5,808 nt of DNA from Gammaproteobacteria bacterium UBA1119 (GTDB lineage Bacteria; Pseudomonadota; Gammaproteobacteria; Pseudomonadales; Azotimanducaceae), in NCBI GenBank assembly GCA_002313255.1, contig DCBA01000102.1, forward strand, positions 1 to 5,808, in the 5' to 3' direction. Numbering within the stretch: position 1 is the first letter of the stretch; each line of letters opens with the position of its first letter. The notes below the pieces were generated by a model. The model did no database searches and had not been told where the DNA came from. It saw only the letters and a list, made by a program, of their open reading frames with translations. A program made the position numbers and the translations under genes. Below are positions 1 through 5,808 of the stretch, piece by piece.

Positions 1-614
1 TGGAGTTTAAGGAATCGGCCGCGCGAGGCGGTCCGACGGTGGATCGTCTGCTTACCAAGATTATGGGTGAAGGCTTCGGTCTTGGATGCGCGCACGGATC
101 CATGGTCCACACGGGCGGAGGCTTGCAGGAGCTACATATTGATCAGGGCGGCATGCCTTTGCCATATCCCCCATACCCGTTCGGCTCTCTCATCATATGG
201 TGTTACACCGATTTCGATCTTGCCAACGGTGGCACGTACATCGTCCCCGGCTCTCATAGGAATGCGAACGGTGCCACAAGCTTCCAAGACGGTTCCGATC
301 TTCTTCAACTGGTCAATGGTGAACCCGGTTTAGTTGCTGTTTGTGCACCTTCGGGCACATGCATCCTCACCGATACACGAATCTTGCATTGCGGTGGACG
401 ACGCACGGCCCAAGGTACCCGATACGCAATGCGTTGCCACTACAACCGACATTTCATACGGCCGTTACATGAACAATCGACGGCGAATCTTCACGTCCCC
501 GACGACGTTTACGAGAAACTTTCGGACCGGCTGAAACGAATGATGGGCATCACCGACAATAATCGAACACCCATTGGCCAGCTCTCCGTCAATGACGAGT
601 TGGATTCGAGTTAG
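1..614 (+). CDS. Phytanoyl-CoA dioxygenase (PhyH) family Fe(II)/2-oxoglutarate oxygenase, 5' end missing
   Basis: This is the C-terminal part of a non-haem iron, 2-oxoglutarate-dependent oxygenase, a family that usually hydroxylates a small molecule or acyl substrate. The frame is open from base 3 to the TAG at 612-614. A GTG at 39 could start it, but in-frame codons continue to the left edge and a PhyH protein usually has about 250-300 residues, so the true start is probably outside. Counting from that GTG, the HxD iron-binding pair is His33 and Asp35 (135-143) in LHIDQG. A typical PhyH turn follows (NGGTYIVPGSH, residues 63-73). The distal iron ligand is His117 (387-389) and the likely 2-oxoglutarate-binding arginine is Arg128 (420-422), eleven residues later. 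All core ligands are present, so the enzyme looks active. The substrate cannot be told from sequence. The gene converges on the AKR-like gene with a 62-base gap and is not in its operon. Confidence 0.88.
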   Translation, partial: EFKESAARGGPTVDRLLTKIMGEGFGLGCAHGSMVHTGGGLQELHIDQGGMPLPYPPYPFGSLIIWCYTDFDLANGGTYIVPGSHRNANGATSFQDGSDLLQLVNGEPGLVAVCAPSGTCILTDTRILHCGGRRTAQGTRYAMRCHYNRHFIRPLHEQSTANLHVPDDVYEKLSDRLKRMMGITDNNRTPIGQLSVNDELDSS

Positions 615-676
615 GTTGCAGCTCCTTTGGCGAGCCCGAGACGCTGAAAAATTTCTTCTCGAGTTTGGTGCAAGTT

Positions 677-1525
677 TTACGTTCTCGCATCACCTCTATC
701 GGGAAAAGACGGTTGGTACTTGCCGTACACGTACGCGCCGATCCTCTCTATACGTGTCCGTTCTTCTTGTTCAAGCGGACCGGCTTCTAGCGCTGAAATT
801 GCTTCGTCCATTTGTTCGGCGTTGGCTGGCCCACAAAGTACTACGTCTACGTTCGGGTTTGAGAGTGCGAATCGATAGCAGTCGCGAGCCGATAAGGGCG
901 TTTCTCCCGGCGGCATTTTTTGAGAGTCGAGAAGATGACCCCAACGCGTGGCAGTGTAGGCGAGAATTGCGGGCCTCGGACGATTCGAGACGAATGGAAA
1001 TACATCTCGTTCGGCACCTCGGTGCGCAGCGTTGTAACGCAACATGAACATATCGTAGGCCTGGGCGTTTTTCCCGTGTTGTTCAGTGGCAAACAACTGT
1101 TTGAGCAGAGGTCGGTTGTGCGTGCTCAACGAAAGAAAACGCACTTTGCCGCGGTCACGTAATCGCTCAAAGACTTCAAGGTAATCGTCCGTCGGTACCT
1201 CGTTACGAGCGCCGAGTAACAGATAATCGAAATGATCCAGACCCGTTCGCCGAAGAGCTATTTCGACGGACGGCACGATCAGACGCGGCGATCGTGCATA
1301 CGACTGGACAGTCAGGATAAGTTCATCACGATGCTGTTTAGCTAGATGTCGTATCGCCTGCCCAAATCCCGGTCTTCGAATGGATCCCCAATAGAGATAG
1401 TTAATACCGCGTTCGAAGGCCTGCTCCACGATCCGCCGAGGTAATCCAAAGCTTGAACCAATCCCGAGGCGACTCGAGACGAGACCGCTATGTCCGAGAG
1501 GTTGTTTTTCCGTGAAATCGCTCAT
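677..1525 (-). CDS. Aldo/keto reductase-fold protein lacking the catalytic tetrad
   Basis: The 282-residue product matches the aldo/keto reductase (TIM barrel) family along its length. The N-terminus reads LGHSGLVSSRLGIGSSFG (residues 10-27), then come GINYLYWGS (40-48), GKVRFLSLSTH (126-136), an LAYTATRWGHLL segment, and VDVVLCGPANAEQMDEAI, which corresponds to the C-terminal NADP(H)-binding region. Aligned by eye to ordinary AKRs, the catalytic Asp-Tyr-Lys-His residues become Tyr45, Arg50, Gln74 and Gly105. Normal hydride-transfer chemistry is therefore doubtful. It may have another reaction or a binding role. The frame is intact, so this is not simple pseudogene decay. The ATG at 1523-1525 is chosen because the family's N-terminal strand begins just after it. 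No clear Shine-Dalgarno motif precedes it, only an A-rich leader. It lies 38 bases after the methyltransferase stop and is probably co-transcribed. Family assignment is firm, function unknown. Confidence 0.85.
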   Translation of the reverse strand: MSDFTEKQPLGHSGLVSSRLGIGSSFGLPRRIVEQAFERGINYLYWGSIRRPGFGQAIRHLAKQHRDELILTVQSYARSPRLIVPSVEIALRRTGLDHFDYLLLGARNEVPTDDYLEVFERLRDRGKVRFLSLSTHNRPLLKQLFATEQHGKNAQAYDMFMLRYNAAHRGAERDVFPFVSNRPRPAILAYTATRWGHLLDSQKMPPGETPLSARDCYRFALSNPNVDVVLCGPANAEQMDEAISALEAGPLEQEERTRIERIGAYVYGKYQPSFPDRGDART

Positions 1526-1563
1526 ATTTGCGGCTTTTTTGTGTCGATTATTTTGTAGCGCAG

Positions 1564-2157
1564 TTATTTGAATCCGCCGAACGTCGTCATTCTGCCGTCT
1601 TGTTCGAACAAGGCGACATCTTTCAGGTCAGCTTCAAGCCACCCGAGGTGTGTCTCGATTTTGTCGAACACCAGATCACAATTTAGGAAACATCCGCCCG
1701 CTGTGAGCAGTTCGGCAATTTCGTGGTAGATGCCGCGAATACGTTCGGAGACACGGACGTTATGAATAGCAATCGATGAAACCACGGCATCGAACGAATG
1801 TTCAAATGATGCGACCCAGTTTGATTGTGATAAGTCGCTCTTGACGTAAGTAACTCGCTCATTGAAATCGCCGAGTCGCATACGAGCATGTTCATGCATG
1901 GGTTCGGAAAAATCGTGACAGACAACGCGGGCCGCCGGAAAGACTTCAAGAACGCATCGTGTGAGTTCACCGTATCCAGCTCCAACGTCTAAAACTCGGA
2001 TCGCACCGTGCCGTTCTTGCGGAATTTGCTCGATCATACGAGTGAGCATCGGCCGACGGTCCCGGTCTCTCGTAACGTCCTTCTCTATCCAGTCGTTGAC
2101 GTAATCGGGCGAGTGCCAGTCGTGCCTACCATGTGGATCCGAGCGATTTGCTACCAC
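1564..2157 (-). CDS. Class I SAM-dependent methyltransferase, small
   Basis: The 197-residue product transfers a methyl group from S-adenosylmethionine; the acceptor is unknown. Motif I is VLDVGAGYG (residues 55-63, bases 1969-1995). Asp82 in VVCHDFSEPM is the likely ribose-binding acid at the end of strand 2. KSDLS around Asp108 fits motif III, FDAVVSSIAIHNV (122-134) motif IV, and LLTAGGCFLNCDLV (150-163) the strand after it. The N-terminus (DWHSPDYVNDWIEKD) and the last residues (FGGFK) look like genuine family ends. The stretch between CDLVF and THLGWL is short compared with many relatives, suggesting a reduced substrate-cap region. The GTG at 2155-2157 is taken as the start because no ATG, GTG or TTG lies between it and the upstream in-frame TAG. 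A GAG six bases upstream is the only ribosome-binding hint. It follows the large cytochrome gene by 91 bases. It has no membrane segment and is presumably cytoplasmic. Confidence 0.87.
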   Translation of the reverse strand: MVANRSDPHGRHDWHSPDYVNDWIEKDVTRDRDRRPMLTRMIEQIPQERHGAIRVLDVGAGYGELTRCVLEVFPAARVVCHDFSEPMHEHARMRLGDFNERVTYVKSDLSQSNWVASFEHSFDAVVSSIAIHNVRVSERIRGIYHEIAELLTAGGCFLNCDLVFDKIETHLGWLEADLKDVALFEQDGRMTTFGGFK

Positions 2158-2248
2158 TGTGATCTCGCGGAACCACCGCGGATTATCGCGCTTCGATCTC
2201 TTCTAACAGGATGATTGTGGAACCGACCCATAGCCTCTTTTTTAACCT
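2158..2248 (-). promoter_or_regulatory. Intergenic leader with a GC hairpin before the methyltransferase start
   Basis: This 91-base gap separates the cytochrome stop from the methyltransferase GTG. On the minus strand it contains a perfect 5-bp GC stem (CGCGG / CCGCG) with a 5-base loop at 2166-2180, ending eight bases before the GTG. There is no T-run after the hairpin, so it does not look like an intrinsic terminator and read-through from the cytochrome gene is plausible. It might mask or space the weak ribosome-binding site. Any regulatory role is inference from position only. Confidence 0.25.
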
Positions 2249-5200
2249 TTAGGGCGTTCCACAAGAGTCACCCTCGTAGATCCCGATATTGTCCAACTGC
2301 ACGCTTCTCGTACTCTGTGCCATATCGAACGCGATTCGCGCAGACGTGTCGGTGTTCCCAATGGTGACCGTGTGAGAGAACTGTTTATAGCTGGCATCGA
2401 TCGTGACTTCCCTTTGCCCATTCGAAATATTGGCATAGCCGTCCGCTCCCGCATCGAGGTAAGCCGTCATCATCCGGGAGCCCCCCGTGGTGCGAGCGCT
2501 ATAACAAAAGGTGTACTCCTGATCTGCGACTAACCAAAGACGGTGAAAGAGCTGGACTCGCCAAGGCTGATCGGTCGAAACGGTATCGATATCGAACTGA
2601 ACCATACCGTTCGTGTGCCGAACGGATCCATTGAGCAACGTGGTTCCCCAACTTTCGTCCCATTCGTCTAACGTGCCGCCGCTTTCAATCAGGTTCCCTG
2701 AACGAGGCGTTACTGGACGTAAATCTGAATACACCAACGCATCATTACTGAACAGTCCGTCGGGATTTTGTACCTGCACCAGGTACATGCCTCCTGCATC
2801 AGGGATTTGCTCTGTTTCGACTAGAACGATTTCGTCATCGCAGTTGGGTAGGGTGCCCGATTCACACCGGATTTGACCCTCAACTCGTTGTCCATCAACA
2901 AACACCCGGGCGCCTGAGCGAACGTGGCGACCCCTCATTCGTAGCGTCCGTGCGTCGCTTAAGAAGGCGACTTCGACGGATCCTGTTTGTTCTTGAATAG
3001 GTGTGTCGTGCCAAAGTGCAGGTTGGGGATAGTTATAGTCTACATAAGGTCCTAAACGACCGGTGAGGGTCAGTACCATTGCGCCACCTGCAGCATCCGC
3101 AATGAGCTCCTCTCGGGAAAACGATTCGGGGTTGCCGCTGTCTCTGACGACATAGCTACCGTTCACGTAGCCCAACTTGAGAGGTGTGCTGGAATCACCA
3201 TTCACTTGAACGCCCTCGGCTTGCAGCACGATACTTCCTTCCATCGCGGCTCTTTCGAGGTAATCGAGCATCGTCCCCGTTTCGCTCAAATTCGCCGACG
3301 CTGAATTTAGAGTGACCTGTCGACCGAATGCGCCAGAGAAGCCTGTGCTGCCTTGGACGACCATTTCCCATATCTGGGGTGTTGCTCCCGCAAGGATCCA
3401 CATATCGCGTTCTGGGAAGCTGTCGTCCATTCCGACGAGGTTCATCAAATCAATGATGTTGAGACGCGCTTGTGGTGTCACCATCCAGCGGTCGTAAGCA
3501 CCGCGCCACGTAGGCGCATCCATTCCGGTGCCCCCCGTGTTCGTGCTGACAAGGAAGGGCATCTTATGGCAGTTGCCACAATCCTTGACAAAGTTGAACT
3601 CGAAAAATCCGTCTTTAGCTTGTTGCGTCACTTGGTTCGTGATCGGCCGTGTTTGCGAAGGCGGGAAAGGAACGCTAAACAAAAATTTAGCCATGGCGTC
3701 GCGCCGTTCGCCACTTAATAGGCCGAGCTTACCCTCATCGTTTTCGGGACAATTCGTTACGTCGCACATCGTTGTCGCCAGCGAGGCGTCGACTAAGAAC
3801 CGGGTACAACTTGTGGAATCGCTGAGCGAACAATTCGGTTCGACTTCACTGTTAATGTTCTGCGTATTGTTGCCGCCGAACGGATCGCCGGGAATTCCAT
3901 CCCAGTGGTAGGGGGCTGTGTCACGCAAGCCGCGAATAGGCATCGTGAGTCTAGGCGGAATTTGGGTGCAGCCATCCACATTGCAAATTGGCGTTTGCAA
4001 CACCCAAATCAGTTGGTCGGTTCCGCCATCGGGATGGCAGCTCTCACAGGAGAACGTACCGGTACTTGAAGCATTGGCATCGTTGAACGCGATGCGACCC
4101 TTCTTGACCTCTGGATCCGTCGGGTCGTTCATCGTAATGGTCGTCTTTAGTGTGGGGTTGTCGAGCGAGGTGAGATCGACCACGGATACCGTGTTACCCA
4201 CGGTATTTAAGACCCAGCCTTGCGTGGGTTTACCGTCTCCATCTGCCAATAGCGCCACACCGCGAGGAACCGAACCGACGGTGGTACGACCGAGCACTTC
4301 GCCCGTATTTGCATCCATCGTAAAGAGTTTGTCCGAGCTTGCCGCTGTGACGATAAGCGTCGAATCGTCCTCGCTCACTTGGATGCCGAAGGGCGTCGCT
4401 AGCCCCATGTCGGCTTCGGGATGGCTGGGAGGTAGGGGTTCGAGGTCGTAGAAGACGGATTCGCTGCAGCTAAGCCCTTGACAATCAACCATCGTGACTT
4501 GGTTCAAAAAGGCTCGGTTTTCCATCTCCTCGAGCCCATCTTTTTCAGTCCCAGCGCGACCGTTTGCCGTATTTCTCGCGTCAGTCTGGCTTACGAAAAC
4601 GCGTCCACCGCTGTCAACGGCGATGCCGTATAAAAGCGTGCCCACCGTGTCGACGACTTCGAGGAGGGTGTCGTTCTCGGTGTTGAAAATGTACAGATCT
4701 CGATCCGGTAACAACGGATTCTTAATAATGTCGGCATCATAGTTAACGGAGAGGACATTGTTGTTCGAAAACACGTGTTCAACAGCGTCAAAGGTGCATA
4801 TATCGCCATCGATTTTTTCGGAGGTACAGCCTGACAATTGGCTTTGGTTATTCGATTCGAAGGGGATAACGAACAGTCGATTGCCACGTACCGTAATCGC
4901 GCGCGGATCTTGCGCGCGAATGGGTAAGTGGCCTGTGACCGAATAAGACTCTCCACTGACAATTGCAATTTGATTTGAGGGTGATAGAGCAACGTACGCC
5001 TTGGTATTACTTGCAAACGCAATTCCGACTGGTTCGTCGAATCGCGTGGATAACGTTGCCGCATCGATGTCTTGAATAGTGGCAATAACTTGATGAAACG
5101 TCGCGCTGTCGGGATCAGTGTCGATCACACTGATTGAGTCTGATACGTGATTAGCGACCCAGACCTCGTTGCCGTCGGGCCTCACGGCTAGGCCGACAGG

Positions 5201-5808
5201 GTCGATGCCAACGTTGATTCTCGCGACCACCTGCTCACTGGCAATGGCAACGACGTCAACCGTATCCGACGGCGTGTTGGTTACATAAACGTACGATCCA
5301 TTGATGACAATTGGATTCGCATGCGGACTGGCAAATATGGGATGTCCGACATTGCTGCTCGCGGTTGCATCATTAACAGCGCCGGCGAGAATCCAATCTC
5401 GAAAAAGATCGATCAGATCGGAAGATAGAGCGGTCCCGCCAAACGGCATCTGAGCACCACTACTTGCCAGACCTTCGAGCTTCTGTATCAGGTAGCTGTT
5501 ATCGGGATCGCCGGGCTCGATGCGGTTAAGAATCGAATCTTGAGTGCTCGATACATTAACTAACTGTGCGTAGGCGTTAGGTCCTTCTAAGGAGAGACTG
5601 GCCCTCGATGTCGCCAGATCGTGGCATCCCGATACGGCACAATTGTTGTCAAATATCGTTTGAATTTCTGAGAAGGTGGTGTCTTGTACGATGACGCTTG
5701 TATCGATGGTGCTTGATGTCGTGACGGTTGTGTCGGTCGAATCACTGGTGTCTGTTGTACCTGACGTATCGGTACTATCAGAAGTATCTGTGGTGGCGGA
5801 GCTATCTG
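2249..5808 (-). CDS. Giant multi-haem c-type cytochrome: cytochrome c, YVTN propeller, di-haem peroxidase-like, IPT and CBM4/9-like modules; N-terminus missing
   Basis: At least 1185 residues are visible; the frame is open to the right edge, where a signal peptide or lipobox would lie. Numbering from the first visible codon, residues 1-40 are a Ser/Thr/Asp-rich linker. Residues about 48-143 form a small cytochrome c domain with CAVSGCH (56-62) and likely distal ligand Met120 in MPFGG. Residues about 164-549 carry YVTN-type propeller blades (SYVYVTN, NEVWVANHVSDSISVID, GWVLNTVGNTVSVVDL). The di-haem cytochrome c peroxidase/MauG-like region has CESCH (587-591), then RLTMPIRGLRDTAPYHWDG, and CGNCH (743-747). 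Residues about 942-1026 resemble an IPT/TIG immunoglobulin-like domain, and 1038-1185 resemble CBM4/9, ending in DNIGIYEG. Many close Cys pairs suggest disulfides, so it should act in the periplasm or at the cell surface. Electron transfer or peroxide- or oxygen-dependent oxidation of a bound glycan is inference. The ATG at 5449 is internal. Confidence 0.9.
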   Translation of the reverse strand, partial: DSSATTDTSDSTDTSGTTDTSDSTDTTVTTSSTIDTSVIVQDTTFSEIQTIFDNNCAVSGCHDLATSRASLSLEGPNAYAQLVNVSSTQDSILNRIEPGDPDNSYLIQKLEGLASSGAQMPFGGTALSSDLIDLFRDWILAGAVNDATASSNVGHPIFASPHANPIVINGSYVYVTNTPSDTVDVVAIASEQVVARINVGIDPVGLAVRPDGNEVWVANHVSDSISVIDTDPDSATFHQVIATIQDIDAATLSTRFDEPVGIAFASNTKAYVALSPSNQIAIVSGESYSVTGHLPIRAQDPRAITVRGNRLFVIPFESNNQSQLSGCTSEKIDGDICTFDAVEHVFSNNNVLSVNYDADIIKNPLLPDRDLYIFNTENDTLLEVVDTVGTLLYGIAVDSGGRVFVSQTDARNTANGRAGTEKDGLEEMENRAFLNQVTMVDCQGLSCSESVFYDLEPLPPSHPEADMGLATPFGIQVSEDDSTLIVTAASSDKLFTMDANTGEVLGRTTVGSVPRGVALLADGDGKPTQGWVLNTVGNTVSVVDLTSLDNPTLKTTITMNDPTDPEVKKGRIAFNDANASSTGTFSCESCHPDGGTDQLIWVLQTPICNVDGCTQIPPRLTMPIRGLRDTAPYHWDGIPGDPFGGNNTQNINSEVEPNCSLSDSTSCTRFLVDASLATTMCDVTNCPENDEGKLGLLSGERRDAMAKFLFSVPFPPSQTRPITNQVTQQAKDGFFEFNFVKDCGNCHKMPFLVSTNTGGTGMDAPTWRGAYDRWMVTPQARLNIIDLMNLVGMDDSFPERDMWILAGATPQIWEMVVQGSTGFSGAFGRQVTLNSASANLSETGTMLDYLERAAMEGSIVLQAEGVQVNGDSSTPLKLGYVNGSYVVRDSGNPESFSREELIADAAGGAMVLTLTGRLGPYVDYNYPQPALWHDTPIQEQTGSVEVAFLSDARTLRMRGRHVRSGARVFVDGQRVEGQIRCESGTLPNCDDEIVLVETEQIPDAGGMYLVQVQNPDGLFSNDALVYSDLRPVTPRSGNLIESGGTLDEWDESWGTTLLNGSVRHTNGMVQFDIDTVSTDQPWRVQLFHRLWLVADQEYTFCYSARTTGGSRMMTAYLDAGADGYANISNGQREVTIDASYKQFSHTVTIGNTDTSARIAFDMAQSTRSVQLDNIGIYEGDSCGTP
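3566..3580 (-). other. CXXCH haem c site, second of the peroxidase-like region
   Basis: The codons read CGNCH within FVKDCGNCHKMPF. The two cysteines would hold haem covalently and His would be the proximal iron ligand. The segment after it, TWRGAYDRWMVTPQ, aligns with the place where CCP/MauG relatives usually carry a P-x-LRN...YxHDG stretch, but the histidine of that stretch is absent here. Confidence 0.88.
4034..4048 (-). other. CXXCH haem c site, first of the peroxidase-like region
   Basis: The codons read CESCH in a context (GRIAFNDANAS, then CESCHPDGGTD) typical of propeller-linked di-haem cytochrome c peroxidase relatives. About forty residues further on, MPIRGLRDTAPYHWDG provides the conserved loop that usually closes this haem module. 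Confidence 0.92.
5621..5641 (-). other. CX4CH haem c site of the N-terminal cytochrome domain
   Basis: The codons read CAVSGCH, with four residues between the cysteines instead of two. The surrounding residues (FSEIQTIFDNNC before, LATSRASLSLEG after) are those of a small cytochrome c domain, and the matching distal Met lies 58 residues later in MPFGGTALS. The context supports real haem attachment despite the unusual spacing. Confidence 0.82.
5690..5806 (-). repeat. Ser/Thr/Asp-rich linker with a duplicated 12-residue unit
   Basis: The visible N-terminal end of the cytochrome is almost entirely Asp, Ser and Thr. Two adjacent 12-residue units (5759-5794 and 5723-5758) share the ten residues TTDTSDSTDT exactly and end in SG and TV. 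Such acidic hydroxyl-rich stretches commonly tether a secreted or lipid-anchored domain away from the membrane. It probably continues beyond the right edge. Confidence 0.8.

Noticed and set aside
615..676. Possible bidirectional terminator between the convergent genes
   Set aside because: There are a 4-bp GCTC/GAGC stem and a 5-bp CGAGA/TCTCG stem with a 15-base loop, but no T-run follows on either strand. The signal is too weak to call.
574..1047. Plus-strand open frame of about 157 codons spanning the PhyH end and the AKR 3' part
   Set aside because: It overlaps two genes with clear family matches, and its Arg/Ser-rich translation resembles nothing known.
1163..1950. Shared 12-mer AAAGACTTCAAG in the AKR and methyltransferase genes
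   Set aside because: Both copies encode a Leu-Glu-Val-Phe stretch; this is a coincidence of common codons, not a repeat element.
2182..2209. Promoter-like GATAAT with CTGTTA 16 bases upstream, minus strand, before the methyltransferase
   Set aside because: The -10 box is 5 of 6 but the -35 box matches only 3 of 6. Such pairs arise often by chance.
96..4118. GGATCC occurs seven times in 5.8 kb (first at 96, last at 4113)
   Set aside because: This is more than the one or two expected by chance, but the sites are scattered inside coding regions at irregular spacing. GAT and TCC codons explain several. No function is implied.
3918..4451. Plus-strand open frame of about 177 codons opposite the large cytochrome gene
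   Set aside because: The minus strand here encodes well-matched propeller and haem motifs. The plus-strand translation has no recognisable domain and is an antisense shadow, like the other plus-strand frames at 3353-3718, 3528-3911 and 2613-2876.
4591..5085. Minus-strand open frame of about 164 codons within the cytochrome gene
   Set aside because: It is the same strand in another frame; the reading frame with propeller repeats is plainly the coding one.

Overview
This window comes from a bacterial chromosome or large contig with roughly balanced base composition. It holds two complete genes and two genes cut by the window edges. A secreted, disulfide-rich multi-haem cytochrome with beta-propeller and carbohydrate-binding modules, next to a PhyH-type dioxygenase, suggests a Gram-negative heterotroph. 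A marine proteobacterium or similar lineage is plausible, but no marker gene here fixes the phylum. No tRNA, rRNA, insertion sequence, CRISPR array or phage gene was found, and no stretch over 300 bases lacks a gene.

Layout, left to right. (1) On the plus strand, from the left edge to 614, is the C-terminal part of an Fe(II)/2-oxoglutarate dioxygenase of the phytanoyl-CoA dioxygenase family. (2) Convergent with it, on the minus strand at 677-1525, is an aldo/keto-reductase-fold protein in which all four catalytic tetrad residues appear to be replaced. (3) Also on the minus strand, at 1564-2157, is a small class I SAM-dependent methyltransferase with a GTG start. (4) On the minus strand from 2249 to the right edge is a very large gene of at least 1185 codons whose 5' end is outside the window. 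Its product reads, in order: Ser/Thr/Asp-rich linker, cytochrome c domain with a CX4CH haem site, YVTN-type beta-propeller, di-haem peroxidase-like region with two CXXCH sites, IPT/TIG-like domain, and a C-terminal CBM4/9-like carbohydrate-binding domain.

The three minus-strand genes are transcribed leftward with gaps of 91 and 38 bases and no visible terminator between them, so they could form one transcript in the order cytochrome, methyltransferase, AKR-like protein. Nothing in the sequence ties them to one pathway. The cytochrome should act outside the cytoplasm, while the other proteins look cytoplasmic.

The most interesting points are the domain combination of the giant cytochrome (three haem sites plus a glycan-binding tail) and the AKR homologue that keeps its fold signatures but has lost the catalytic tetrad. 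An ATG at 5449 looks like a start for the large gene. It is better read as an internal Met, the likely distal haem ligand, because the frame stays open and meaningful to the window edge.
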